Position numbers and translations under genes: made by a program. Below are positions 9,690 to 20,271 of a DNA stretch of 64,000 nucleotides, piece by piece; within the stretch, counting starts at the first letter, position 1, and each line of letters begins with the position of its first letter. The notes below the pieces were generated by a model. The model saw only the letters and a program-made list of their open reading frames with translations, was not told the origin of the DNA and ran no database searches. The DNA comes from Argyresthia goedartella (lineage: Eukaryota; Arthropoda; Insecta; Lepidoptera; Argyresthiidae), in the NCBI GenBank assembly GCA_949825045.1, contig OX463813.1, positions 1,178,001 through 1,242,000 on the forward strand, written 5' to 3'.

Positions 9690-10994
9690 TGTAGTGTTAT
9701 GCTACTTACATGTCCTTTTCCTTGCTGCTGCTGCTTGATGCTTGCTGAGCTGTGCAGCTTATTATTTGTCATCACCTTTATTTCCATAGGAACCTGTAAC
9801 GTTTTAAACCATAAGAATACATTAACAAATCATTTTTGCTTTGTATTTTCATACTATCAGCTCTTGTAAATCGATAGGGAAGGGGTTTACCTTTGGTAAC
9901 CTTGTTTTTGGCTTTCTCCGAAACTCTGCAATCTCGGGCTTCGTGCGCGCTGGTGCGCTACCTTTTTTCCTTTCGCTGTTAGGTAATTTACTTGATGGTT
10001 TTATTTTTGTTTATCGTATTACGAGCCTGAAACTAAACTTTGACGTTTGTTGACGTCTTTGTTTATCTGGTTGTCATGGCAATGCCCATTCAAACTCGTT
10101 AGCGGTCTGATATGATTGCTTTAATACTTTTACAAAAATACTCTTTCTCTCTTGGCCACTCACAAAAATTACGTTTAATTTAAATAATTTTTAGAACTCT
10201 CCAAAAAGGGTATAAAAGCGGAACATTTCTGAAATTATGGAGTCTCACGTCAGCTTCTGAACTGGAAGTACCACTTAAAGGCCTTTTCCCGGGGTCGCAC
10301 TACCCCGGGATCCTGCGAGCCTTCAAACTCTCTCAATCCTTCAAACAATCCTTTCTACAACGGGATCCAGCGAGCCGTAGCTACAAGTACGCCGCTACCG
10401 TTCCTACAACGACGATTTCTACAACGGGATCCTGCGAGCCGTAACTACAAGTACGCCGCTACCGTTCCTACAACGACGATTTCTACAACGGGATCCAGCG
10501 AGCCGTAGCTACAAGTACGCCGCTACCGCTCCTACAACGACGATTTCTACAACGGGATCCAGCGAGCCGTAGCTACAAGTACGCCGCTACCGTTCCTACA
10601 ACGACGATTTCAACAACATCTAAAACAACAAATACACCTGCATCCTGGTCATCGCCCCACCGGTCTACTTCTCTCCGTGTTCTCCGCTTCCTTCTTTCTA
10701 TCCAGACATCTGTATTTTATAAAACCTGTCTCATCTCATTCATCCTCATCTTCCTTTCATTTTATTAAATTACTTCACTGTAAATAACCAATAAACTGTC
10801 ACTCTAAATTTTATCCTGGTTGTTGTTTTCTGTTAGGTTCTGGTTAGGTTCGTATCCAAAATGTCGTGTGACGACAAGAACCTACCAGAACCTTACAGAA
10901 AACAACAACCAGGATAAAATTTAGAGCTGCACAGCTCAGCAAGCATCAAGCAGCAGCAGCAAGGAAAAGGACATGTAAGTAGCATAACACTACA
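9690..10994. mobile_element. 1.3-kb LTR-like or foldback element inserted in the protease gene
   Basis: The element starts TGTAGTGTTATGC and ends GCATAACACTACA. Its first and last roughly 70 bp are perfect inverse complements. ACTG (or AACTG) flanks both sides (9686-9689, 10995-10998), giving a 4-5-bp target duplication. Inside are a TATA box (TATAAAAG, about 10211), four 64-bp tandem units (GGATCC at 10363, 10427, 10491, 10555), AATAAA near 10790, and a large imperfect palindrome centred near 10868. TG...CA ends, short duplication, TATA box and poly(A) signal suggest a solo LTR. The long inverted ends would be unusual for one. There is no ORF of note. Confidence 0.7.
10363..10618 (+). repeat. 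Four tandem 64-bp units inside the LTR-like element
   Basis: Units begin with GGATCC at 10363, 10427, 10491 and 10555, so the period is exactly 64 bp. Each reads GGATCC(A/T)GCGAGCCGTA..., then GTACGCCGCTACCG and CAACGACGATTTC. They differ at only a few positions. They lie downstream of the TATA box, where an LTR R or leader region would be. Confidence 0.85.
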
Positions 10995-11099
10995 ACTGCA
11001 CATTCATATTTATATGGTTTTTTAGGAAGTCCATCCCTCATGAACACACCTCGAAAAAACGGAATTTCCAAAGTGAAGTTAATAATATCAAGATTAGAT

Positions 11100-11556
11100 A
11101 GTGGTTTGGATGGTAGCCTTTTCCTTGGTTTTTTGTCTGACGAACAAACAATCCGTCCCCTTTTTTATATGTTTTTATGTAAAGACCTTTACCAATAGCG
11201 ATAGATTCCATCATTTTATTATGACGTTCAGATTCGTGTAAATTCTTTTTAGTTGCTTGATAATCGTGTACAGCCTTTGCTATACCAGCCGCACCTCCAG
11301 CTAATGACCCTTATGCTGAAAGGCCCGCAAATATTGGAATGAGAGGTAAAATCTCACCGGTTTTTGGTATTGGTATAATTCTAGGTAGTTTTACTTGACA
11401 ATTTTTTGGAAAACTTTTTTTTGTTGCTAAATACATGTATTTAATTGCAGATTTGTTACTCTTAGGTTTATATTTTTTTAGTTTAGCTCTCAAACCCTTA
11501 ACAACTTTTTTAAATTTTTTTACTCCACCTCCTACTTTAACTTTAGTTTTCATCAC
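11100..11556 (-). pseudogene. Basic core-like Polinton protein with a premature stop
   Basis: The N-terminus is strongly basic (KVKVGGGVKKFKKVVKGLRA, then KKYKPKSNKS), followed by PIPKTGEILPLIPIFAGLSA and a TAA at about 11311. The same frame reopens at once with GSLAGGAAGIAKAV, RHNKMMESIAIGKGLYIK and KGDGLFVR. Read-through across the stop gives the layout I know from a conserved insect Polinton protein. That layout is a basic head, a Gly/Ala-rich hydrophobic patch and a GKGLY motif, perhaps a core or membrane-active minor virion protein. It sits between the PLA2 and protease genes. The role is inference. Confidence 0.55.
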
Positions 11557-11576
11557 TTTATTAACTAACCAAGAAG

Positions 11577-11858
11577 CTATTTTTTCACCTTACTAGCATC
11601 TTTGGCATGCATTCTTTTTTTCGCCATGTCGATTAATTGAATGTCAGCTTTTTTACGATATTCGCTATTATTAGAAGTGTATGCAATATCGTGTTGCATA
11701 CATGCTTTATCTAATTTGTTGATACCTCTTTCTCCTCTTGCTAAACGTTTTATTAAGCGTGTACCTGGACCACAGTACTGATAGCCAGGTAGATGTAACT
11801 CGAAATGTAGATTGTTTATCACAGTGTTAACAAGTCCTCCACCTGTCATTATCCGCAC
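11577..11858 (-). CDS. Parvovirus-type phospholipase A2 domain protein
   Basis: A 93-aa ORF with the PLA2 signature seen in the parvovirus VP1 unique region and in adintoviruses. It shows a calcium-loop-like YQYCGPGT near residue 27 and the catalytic His-Asp pair in CMQHDIAYT near residue 53. A basic helix with D..K follows. In parvoviruses this activity helps the particle leave endosomes; the role in Polintons is inferred. The active-site residues are present. The start is probably MTGGGL a few codons in. It overlaps the end of the integrase chromodomain frame by 10 nt. Confidence 0.72.
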   Translation of the reverse strand: MRIMTGGGLVNTVINNLHFELHLPGYQYCGPGTRLIKRLARGERGINKLDKACMQHDIAYTSNNSEYRKKADIQLIDMAKKRMHAKDASKVKK

Positions 11859-12792
11859 ATTAATTTTGATAATACCAAGTCACATTGTCTAATCCAACTG
11901 TTTTCATTATTACTTAACCCCAACCATTTTACAAAAAAAATATTTCCCTTTCTTTTGAGAACTCTTTCAATCAAATAAATATCACCGTATTTTGTTTTAA
12001 GAAGTTCTTTTTCATATAAACAACCTTTGATCAAGTTTTGTTTTTTATCTTGTCAGTCATCGGATTTGTTTTATTAATACTTTTAATAACAAATATTTCT
12101 GAAGACCAATTTGGAGTATATCCTTTATCAAAACAACTTTTGTATTGGCTCACACGCACATGATCACCTACCTTAAAGTTATTCCTTTTTTGAGGGGGTA
12201 ATTTATTTTGAGACTTGTATATGTTTTTTGTAACAATTCTAGTATTTTGTTGATTTACATCTATTGGTTAACATCCAATCGTTCTATGTTAAGAAGCATT
12301 GTAACTATTAATCACGTTAGTTATGGGGTCACCTAACCATTTATGATTACCATTCAAACTGAAATGTTTAAATAGTTTAGTTTTTAGCGTTCTAATTAGT
12401 CTTTCAACAATTGAAGCTTTTTTAACTGAAAATGTAGAGTAACGATTAATATTATACAATTTCATAAGTTTCTGAAAATTTTGGTTATAAAACTCCGTTC
12501 CTTGATCTGTTTGTAAATTATTAGGGGATCTTCCAGATTTAAGTATATCGTGGAAACATTTGGCAACTTCCATCATTGATTTAGACATAAGAGGTTTTAT
12601 CCATGCGAATTTCGAGAATGCATCAATGACCACCAAAATAAACTTATAACCACTATTTTGATGGGAAAACGATCTTATATCTATTAAATCAGCTTGCCAT
12701 AGATCATCTATTCCTTTCAACACCATATGTCTACGCGGGAAATTTCTACGTGCTTGTTTATAAATCTCATCAATAATTTGTTGTCTGCTCAT
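11849..12792 (-). pseudogene. RVE-family integrase with C-terminal chromodomain, frameshifted
   Basis: The catalytic core (12289-12792, 167 aa) shows the D,D,E residues in QADLIDI, QTDQGTEF and VERLIRTLK. These are typical of the retroviral-like integrase that inserts Polintons with a 6-bp duplication. The frame breaks near 12289. A second frame, to about 12040, carries the small beta-barrel segment NFKVGDHVRVSQYK. A third frame (11849-12034) carries a chromodomain (FFVKWLGLSNNENSWI), which may direct insertion to heterochromatin. That would suit its location in a satellite array. At least two frameshifts inactivate it. No N-terminal HHCC zinc finger is apparent. Confidence 0.82.
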
Positions 12793-12805
12793 AATTATTA
12801 TACTT

Positions 12806-13096
12806 TTAATACTTTTTGTGAAATTTTAGTAATTTCATCTTTTGTGAAGTAATTTGTCTTAAGTCGACAAATGAATCTATATTTTTTTTTAAATATGCAA
12901 GCTCATCAACGAATTCTTGCCTTGTTACTGTTAACTTAATCAATTTATCAACGTATGCCTTATTTACAGCTTCGTCGCTAGTTCGAGGTGAATTCAGACC
13001 TTTCAGACGAGCGTGATGTAAATCTATATCACCCTCTTTATTTTGTGATTGTCGCAATCTTTTGTGTACGTGATGACCAAATTTGTCAATATTCAT
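12806..13096 (-). CDS. Small coiled Polinton protein of unknown function
   Basis: I start this at the internal Met (MNIDKFGHHVHKRLR) because that N-terminus recurs in insect Polinton relatives; the frame is open 15 codons further upstream. The protein is about 96 aa. It has a LKGLNSPRTSDEAVNKAYVD stretch that resembles the DAVNK.YVD connector of phage and viral fibre proteins, then a Lys/Leu-rich likely helix. It might be a fibre or other accessory virion protein, but this rests on a short motif. It lies 14 bp from the integrase and about 70 bp from the DUF8207 gene. Confidence 0.5.
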   Translation of the reverse strand: MNIDKFGHHVHKRLRQSQNKEGDIDLHHARLKGLNSPRTSDEAVNKAYVDKLIKLTVTRQEFVDELAYLKKNIDSFVDLRQITSQKMKLLKFHKKY

Positions 13097-13164
13097 TTTT
13101 ATGGTGTTGACTTCTCGGGTGATAATAACACAATGATACATTTAAGATATTTATAGATATTTAT

Positions 13165-14230
13165 TTAATCTATGATTCCACTTTCATGCAACTCACTTAA
13201 GATTGACATTATTTCACCGTCATGACCAGTGTTGCCAGCATCACGAGATGCAACAAGTAATTTTAATCTATCTACTAACTCGTTAGGATCATCCCAATAA
13301 ACGTAATCTGTATTTTTTTTAAATCGCTTCAATACAGGTAAACCAGCACCTTTACTTATATTTTCAACACTGCTGGAAATGCTTTTATTATTTTTGAATA
13401 GTGGTTTGATAATACTTAGATACCTAAAGCCTTTATTTGATTTAATGGGTTTCGTTGAATCAAAATCTCTTCGATGCGCATTAGTGACCAATAGTAATTG
13501 TTTATAGTTTTCCATATCCCCAGAGGTAACTCGGTTCATATCAGGAGATTTCTTAAATAACAATTCTTTCAAACCGGGTGTTTCTTCATACTTGGTTCCA
13601 TTGATGATAAAAAACTTGTCTTTTATTATGGCTCTACAATATCCTAACATATGTTTCCCGCGAACAACTCTTACACCAAAGGGAACATCTTGGTAAACAT
13701 TGGAACTGATTGAGTAAGTTAGGGAGCTGTTAGGACTATCATCAGTATCTGTAGCAGTGTTGTATGAAATATATGATACATTAGATTGATTGATTTCGGT
13801 TTCTGATTCACTTGAATTGTCTTTTTCTGGTGGATTTTCAAACACTGTCTTTTCTTGTACTATATCACTATCACTGTCATTATAATCATCTAAAGTTAGA
13901 TCATCAGAGTTGCTGTGTTTACGTTTTTTGATTTTCAGCTTAAGTGTTTTTTTTTGCACGAGTGTTTCCATCTGTATATTCTTTTGATACTTGTTTTTCA
14001 GAAATCTGATTTAATGAATCAGTAATTGGTTTAAACATTGTCTGTAAAGCTAAATTATTGTTGTCCTTAAGTTCTTTAATCTGTTTTACTTTTCTTCTAA
14101 CTGCATCAGCAGATTTAACAATCTCTTTTTTTAACGTCTTTTCTAGCTGCATTTTGTGTCTTGTCTCCACAACACCACTTGCATTAGTGAAGAAATTGTA
14201 GGTTTTCAAAACATAAATACAAAATAACAC
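13165..14230 (-). pseudogene. DUF8207-type protein in two overlapping frames
   Basis: The upstream frame (13940-14230) is a Lys-rich helical stretch (EKTLKKEIVKSADAVRRKVK) followed by a FKPITDSLNQI motif. The downstream frame (13165-13971, 268 aa) has an acidic Ser-rich linker, GLKELLFKKSPDMNRV, a NAHRRDF motif, and the C-terminal YVYWDDPNELVDRLKLL...GNTGHDGEIMSIL block that defines DUF8207 in insect Polinton proteins. In intact relatives both parts form one protein. Here the frames overlap by 32 nt at an A-run on the coding strand (about 13945-13955), so this is a frameshift or, less likely, programmed slippage. The function is unknown. Confidence 0.65.
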
Positions 14231-14239
14231 TTTTATTTT

Positions 14240-14914
14240 TCAACAATAAAGGAATTTCATCCTATAACAACCTTTATTTTTTTCACAATCTTTGTTAATG
14301 ACAAGATAATTATATGGTTCACTCCAAATTTTGGAATACATTTTTCTAAAATCATTCCAACCCATGTCAACATTGACGTGTTCATCGTAAACATGTTTCA
14401 TATTTATCTCATCCTGCTTGAACAGTACAATAAGATTAGCATTATCATGTATAAGTTGTTTGGGTACTTTACTGTAAGTTTGATTGAGGTAAAAAGAATC
14501 TATATTTTTATGTCGTCCCATAGCAAAGTAGTCTCTTATACTGGTTTGATTTTCACATGCGACATCATCAAATATAATGATTGAATTAGGTAGCGCATTT
14601 TGTGGCTTCAAAACGTCTTCTTTGTCATGATATTTTGTGGATCCAATCGATGGAACTAAACTAAATACATGTTCTAAATATAAATATTTAGGTTGAAATA
14701 AGGTTTTACAGTAAACGTAAACATTTTTAAAGCAGAGTCCATTTTCATGGAGTAAGAGACCTATCATCAAATTGGTTTTACCGCAGTTAGATGGACCACA
14801 AATAATGAAACGAATTGAGTTTAGTAGAAGAGAGCCGTGCCTTCTTTCTTCTTTAATATTTTTAAAACTATATTTGTGAAGTTCCAGTGAATTTTTCTGT
14901 TTTACAAACCTCAT
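14240..14914 (-). CDS. A32-like DNA packaging ATPase (FtsK/HerA type)
   Basis: An intact 224-aa ORF with Walker A GPSNCGKTN near residue 39 and Walker B NSIIIFDDVA near residue 110. A sensor-like FYLNQTYSKVP follows. These match the genome-packaging ATPases of Polintons, adintoviruses and poxvirus A32 relatives, which pump DNA into the capsid. No zinc finger or other fused domain is seen. Its stop is 10 bp from the start of the next ORF, in a compact viral block. The start is the first Met (MRFVKQKNSL); no better candidate lies upstream. Confidence 0.8.
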   Translation of the reverse strand: MRFVKQKNSLELHKYSFKNIKEERRHGSLLLNSIRFIICGPSNCGKTNLMIGLLLHENGLCFKNVYVYCKTLFQPKYLYLEHVFSLVPSIGSTKYHDKEDVLKPQNALPNSIIIFDDVACENQTSIRDYFAMGRHKNIDSFYLNQTYSKVPKQLIHDNANLIVLFKQDEINMKHVYDEHVNVDMGWNDFRKMYSKIWSEPYNYLVINKDCEKNKGCYRMKFLYC

Positions 14915-15350
14915 CTTGAATAAGTGTAAGGTTCATACTCTACGACTGTTTAGAATACAATGACTTTCTCAGCAATTTATCATAGAATTAAAAGGTAGAA
15001 CTTATTTGTGCACTACAGTTTCAGGACATGAAATATGTTGTGGGGTTGGATGATAATTTGTATGGTAACTTTCAAAACATGATAAGTCACAGAAATATCA
15101 TTTTGTTTAAAAATTATAGGTAACTTGTTATTTTCTATGGACACTATGATTTGAGTGCATTTCTCCATATTCGATGGACAAATAACGTTTTTAGTTACTC
15201 CTCATATACCTACCTAAATCAAAAATAAAAAACAAAGTATTTTAAGATATAAACTGTATATAATATTTGAGACTAAGGTGTAAAGGTTTGAATGTACAAA
15301 ATTTAACAAAATTACAAACTAACCTATCACTAGAAATAACAACATTTTTT
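14915..15350. other. Non-coding spacer between ATPase and spliced cargo gene
   Basis: About 435 bp of AT-rich sequence with no ORF, repeat or RNA gene that I recognise. It probably holds the upstream region of the ATPase gene and the 3' flank of the spliced gene that ends at 15351. Confidence 0.5.
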
Positions 15351-16403
15351 TTAATAACTATCGCTTATCCTTTTTGCAATTATCTTAACAAGATTATCGG
15401 TCATATCCATAATTTCGTCAATTGGATCTAACATGATGTGCTGAGCGCTCACAATAGGCTCCGACCCCGGCTGCAACGTTGACTGGTTGCTACTGCTTGC
15501 GCTGTGTGGCTCCACGAGGTCGAACACCTGATAAGATAGATAGATAAATCATTTATTCAGTAAACATGGTACACAGTTACACACATAAATTATGAACAAC
15601 AAAAATATAAATTACATTAACATGCATTTTGCAAACTATAAAACAAAAACATTTAAAACGGATGCACAACAGTGGCCCAAGTACATGAATTATTAAATAG
15701 ATAAAAGAGATAATTATGTATTAATGATATAAGTTTAATAGAAACTTCACCTGGATCTTAATAAGCCGTAATCCCTTTCGTGGCTGCTTACACATCACGA
15801 ATGATCCACCTTCCTCCACAGAAGACCTCGTCCTAGGTCTACTTGGAGATTTCGTCTTTATATCTGTGAGAGGAGGTAGCGGTAAAGCTGGAGCAGGGGG
15901 AACTTCCTGCACAACGCTGTCATATCCAGCTAACATATTCTGCACGTAGTAATATGGGTTGGTGTCCTCTGTCATTATTCTGAAAAAATAAAATAGGTGT
16001 TATAAAATGGATGGACACTCTAACGATGATAGAAATCATCGTGAGGAAACCTTCATTGCTCCATAACTGCGGCGATTGACTAACCCCCTGTCACGAAAAA
16101 TGGAGTATTGAATCACTGGCTGAAAGTGGGCACAGTTGTTCCTCTACCACCCCGTATGGGAAAAGGCGTGTCGCTATGTTATGTTATAAAATAGATGTCT
16201 GGTGACAGACGGACGGACATCCAAGTCTCAGTAATAGGGTCCAGTTTTTACCTTTGGGTACGACCCTAAAAAAATATAATTAGAATGAGAACTTACTTAC
16301 TTACCAAAATTAAAGCTGGTGTTCGAACACGTGTATTTCTTTCGATCTCGTCGGCGTGAATGAAACGTGTAAGGCACCGGTAGTCATTATTCCACAAAAT
16401 GGA
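15351..16403 (-). CDS. Candidate spliced cargo gene, unknown product (2-3 exons)
   Basis: Exon A (15751-15979, ATG at 15973-15975) has a polypyrimidine acceptor TATTTTTTCAG upstream and donor CAG|GTGAAG downstream. Exon B (15351-15527) has acceptor TATCTTATCAG. Joining them keeps one frame to a TAA at 15351-15353, a product of about 133 aa. It is Pro-rich (PPAPALPLPPL), then basic (SPSRPRTRSS), with a C-terminal hydrophobic helix-like MDMTDNLVKIIAKRI. A further possible exon (about 16297-16403, GTAAGT donor, protein-like YRCLTRFIHADEIERN) can join in frame. I do not recognise the family. Introns are unlike the neighbouring viral genes, so it may be captured host sequence. Confidence 0.5.
16020..16276 (-). 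repeat. SINE-like fragment and inverted lepidopteran repeat in the intron
   Basis: The stretch around 16030-16075 (ATCATCGTGAGGAAACCTTC) is a motif typical of lepidopteran tRNA-derived SINEs. 16196-16275 is the inverse complement of the repeat seen at 41129-41215 (GACAGACGGACGGACAT ... AATAGGGTCC ... GGGTACGACCCTAAAA). Both lie in the predicted intron upstream of exon A. Confidence 0.65.
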
Positions 16404-16748
16404 TCATATTTCGACCTGCTAATCAAAATGTTATACTCAACTACTTAACAAAACCCGATGCGTGAGACTCACAAATAAATATGCAATGGAAGCGATTTTG
16501 AAGTCAAACGCGCTAAACCAAAAGGGGAACTAAGCTCTCTAAACGTCATAATAACATTATATTAGTTGTTGATATCTAAGGTTTATATATAAGGTGTTAA
16601 ATAAAACAAACTTATAGCTTTAAGAACATTTATTAAATCTATAACAATATAAGGATCTACATTAATTTTATCAATAAACAAAACAATGACCACCCACATC
16701 GATCATTTATGCAATACAGCATACCAACCTTATAACTAACATTTAATT
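16404..16748. other. Non-coding spacer downstream of the polymerase gene
   Basis: About 345 bp without a credible ORF. It lies between the upstream limit of the spliced gene and the 3' end of the polymerase (stop near 16749). I see nothing else in it. Confidence 0.45.
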
Positions 16749-19700
16749 TTAAAACAAAGATTGGAAATGACCCCAAGACATTGTCGCAATCTTATTACTT
16801 AAAACTATACGTTTATCATCATTCGATGAAAGAGCAACTTTATTTGGTTCCTTGGTGAAAATCTGATGTTGTAATGATTTCAAAAACACATTTTTTCGTC
16901 GTACTATTTCACCTGTTTCTAAAACTCTTTTGTAGTCAGATAAATTTAAACTACGAACTGCAGCCTTTTTGATACCTTTAGCTTTTTTGGTAACACCTTT
17001 AGTTGATTTAATACAATAAAGTTTGGATCGCAAACCTATAAAGTCTTCAATATTTTGACCACCAAGCTCGTCTTTGAATAACCCTGGAATTTTGTTATTT
17101 TAGGTATTATTCCATAAATATTATTGTCAGGGTAGTTGCTTGTGTCAAAGTAATGATGAAATTTATTCCTTATGTCTGCATAAACATCATTCGTCTCTAT
17201 TGAATATAGAAAGCTATCAGTATCTGTGTAACACATTTTAATTTTATCCTTATTTGGTTTCATGACTTCATAGTTAAATTCATACATGTGACTTTTTGAC
17301 AACTCTAAAACAGTAAAACCTATGTAAATGGGTTTATTCAAAAGTAAATTGTCAGGTTTCATCTGAATGGCAACGAAATTTTCTGAAAAAATTGATACAC
17401 TGTGGAAATTGGGTTTTCCAATCAGCAGATCTGCTGCAAATAATTTTTTTGTTTTGTTTGAATTATCACTCCATTTATTTACTAATTTTATATCTACGCG
17501 TTTTTCTACATTTTCTAATGTTTTCCCAAATATACTGTTATTCAATAATTTAAAAAAGTCTTGCTCGAAATGAGATTTTGCAGTTTTTCGTAAAGCTGTA
17601 TTCAAATCAATATTTTTTGAGAAAAGGACTTTGTTTGAATTGAATGACTCTATAAATATTTTTTAATATTAATCCATGTTTCAAACACGTTTGTAAATGT
17701 GTGTAGTGAATAACATAACGAAATTTATCGTACAAGTTTGGTATCAATTTTGATGTTTTCGAACCAGGAGGAATAAAATTTTGTGGGCAAAAAGGGAAAT
17801 CATTATGCAGATCATATAAGTGCTCTGGGTATTCTAAATCTACTTCTAGTATATAACCAAATTGAGAATCACGAGGAATACATTGAATATCTAGTGTGTC
17901 TACATCAGTTTTAGTCATCATTTTAAAATCCGAACATGGTAAATAACCGCACATAGCATAACCATATAAATTATTACAATCAATGTATAGCAAATGCTTT
18001 TCAACTTTACTTTGGTCATAATTTGGTAAGTATTTATTATTTGCTTTTGCATAACGATTGGAACACAAACAAACTCCGCCTCGTATACCACTTTGGATCA
18101 TTCGATATATTTCTAAGTCACTAATTAGTTCCAGCTTAACTTTTGTTTTAAGTAACATAGCGTCAAACTAGGTGCTGTAATGTAAAATGTCGGATCTAAC
18201 CTATAGTTATCCATACAAGCCTTTCAAAATTTCTCAAAAATATCAGCCAAAAGGATAACATCCGACATGAGGTATAGGTCGGTATACTCCCCCATATCGA
18301 CTATATTGAAAGTGTCCCAAACTTTTATAGCATGCTGGTAGTCCAAGTCAGTAATATGTTCACTAGTCAAGGTACTGAAGAATTTGCTTTGTTCGGGAAG
18401 ACTATTCTCCTTGTATGATTTCCACCCTCTTACGTGTTCATAAGGATAAACACCTTTACGTCGCATTAAATCAAAACATTTACCTTCTGGAAAATACTTT
18501 TTTAAATGAATAAAATCCTCAGTATTGAGATTATCACATAACTTATCCAAACTTGTAGACAAAAAGTTCAATGCATCAACAAAACGGACAGCCACAAATT
18601 AATTATTTGTTTGATCTCTGAAAAATTTCGTGAAAGAGATATATTTTTCTTTATTTTTTGCAATAACTTTTATAGGACCACAGGTTTCTCCTAACTGTTT
18701 AAGAAATAAATGACTGTCGTACCCTGATAAACTATGGAAAAATACTGGGATTAATTTAGGTACAACAAACCGAATGTTGCAGTAAGAATGCGCCGCACCA
18801 CGGTAACGCCCTGTCAAGTGACAGTGATCTGTCACACGGTCATCTGGTAATATTTAAGAGCAAATATGACAAAATTTTGCATTTTTATAAGTTTCATTAT
18901 CATTTTCGTTAAATTCCATAGGGACTTCCTTTTTTAATATTGAATGTATTCTTGAAACGTCATGCTACAAATATTCCAAAAATATCTTATCGCTATTAGG
19001 TCGTCGGTATGTTCTATACTTATTAAGTTTAGAGTTGTATGAACAAGCAATATAGTATCCAAAAGCAGCAGGTACGTGTTTATGAGTAGAAATCGTTCCA
19101 TTGAACCCTTTATTATCATTTGTTATAGGTAAAGATTCTAAAAAGGATTCAAAATCCGCGTATATAGTAAACGGTAAACATTGCATCCGTTCAAAGTGTG
19201 TGTAAAGGTACCTTCTTTTGGGAGTCGAGTAGAGACACCACCACAAACGTGAGAATTAAGCTTTACATCGTCGTTAAAAAATATAAGACATTCGTCACAG
19301 AAATAAATTTTACCATGATGTTTTGTTGTTTGAGAGCGAAGTAAGCGACCAAGGTTACGTATCAAACAGTAATGTGATTTCGCACCGTTTTCAAAATATA
19401 AGAAATTAATGTGTGTTTCTCTTTTTCTTGCTGTTTTAAACAGTGGACCGATAATATGTTTCTTATTTTTTAGACCATATACATTTAAGCTTATCTTTTG
19501 ATTATTTTTTTCAAAAAGTTTTATATCTAAAATTGACATGGGGAACGTCATATTATTCGTATTGAGAAATTCACTGTAATGGGGGTAAGACGTGACTCTA
19601 TCTGCATTTTTTTTTTGCTGGAAACAAAGCAGCTATTACACTCCACAAGAAACAAAAATTGTCATAACTTTTGATGTTAATGCAAGCCCGTTTATTTTTG

Positions 19701-20271
19701 ATTAACTTAGGTAACTCAATGTAGCTTGATCCTCGTAATGGAATGTACTTGTTAACATTTACCTCTAAGTACAAATTATTTAAAAAAGACCATCCACTTT
19801 CTCGGTCTTAATCTTTGTTGAGATTATATTTATAACTCTATTGTAGATGTCATTGAAATCATTGTTTGTAAGAAATACTATATTTTCTGTAGCAAATGAC
19901 TTTATTTCTGTTGCATCGTTTCTTGGTAAATAAAATTGAGCAAAAAACTCAAAGTTGAATTTCACTGTATGATAAGAAGCTACTTTTGCGTCAATGATTT
20001 GTCTAACGTAGCGGCGCAGGCGAGCGATATATTCAATCGGTAGGTCGTGGTTCGCACTTGGGTCGGACTTAGAACCCTCCAGCAGTTGTTCATTAGAATG
20101 AACTCGATACGAAGCTATACGGTTCCTAAATGCACTGTTGATTTTTGAAATATTGGTGCTGACTTCTACCAAACTATTATTTTTATGAATAGTACTTCTA
20201 AGATGTGCAGAAAACCCTCTACTTTTAATGGACTTGTCACAAACTTCACAAAATATGTCTTTACCTGGCAT
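16749..20271 (-). pseudogene. Family B (protein-primed type) DNA polymerase, heavily frameshifted
   Basis: Pieces of one large polymerase gene lie in order in different frames. The N-terminal region (19780-20271) has a C2H2-like CEVCDKSIKSRGFSAHLRST. Exonuclease motifs follow: YADFESF (19138-19246 region) and FFHSLSGYDSHLF (18599-18835). Polymerase motif A is YIDCNNLYGYAM (17607-18158), motif B is LLNNSIFGKTLEN and motif C is CYTDTDSF (both 17036-17605). The C-terminal part (16749-17033) ends SWGHFQSLF. Breaks fall near 19787, 19610 (A-run), 19200, 18960-18840, 18597, 18170, 17606 and 17035. An intact gene would replicate the element; this copy cannot. It is the most decayed gene of the set. 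Confidence 0.88.

Larger units (their letters stand above)
9493..11112 (-). pseudogene. Adenain-like cysteine protease, split by a 1.3-kb insertion
   Basis: The 5' part lies at about 10999-11112 and contains FFRGVFMRD. The 3' part, 9493-9685, continues with GTHWVAYAKI (catalytic His region) and EYFDSFGDL (acidic catalytic residue region) and ends at TAA (9493-9495). These are hallmarks of the adenovirus-type maturation protease that processes capsid precursors in adenoviruses and Polintons. The coding frame is cut by the LTR-like element 9690-10994. The expected C-terminal catalytic Cys/Gln segment is not evident, so the 3' end may also be truncated. The upstream neighbour is the basic core-like gene. 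Confidence 0.75.

Noticed and set aside
10363..10618. CRISPR-like array (four regularly spaced repeats)
   Set aside because: The 64-bp units are nearly identical along their whole length with no unique spacers, in a eukaryotic LTR-like element. It is a simple tandem repeat.
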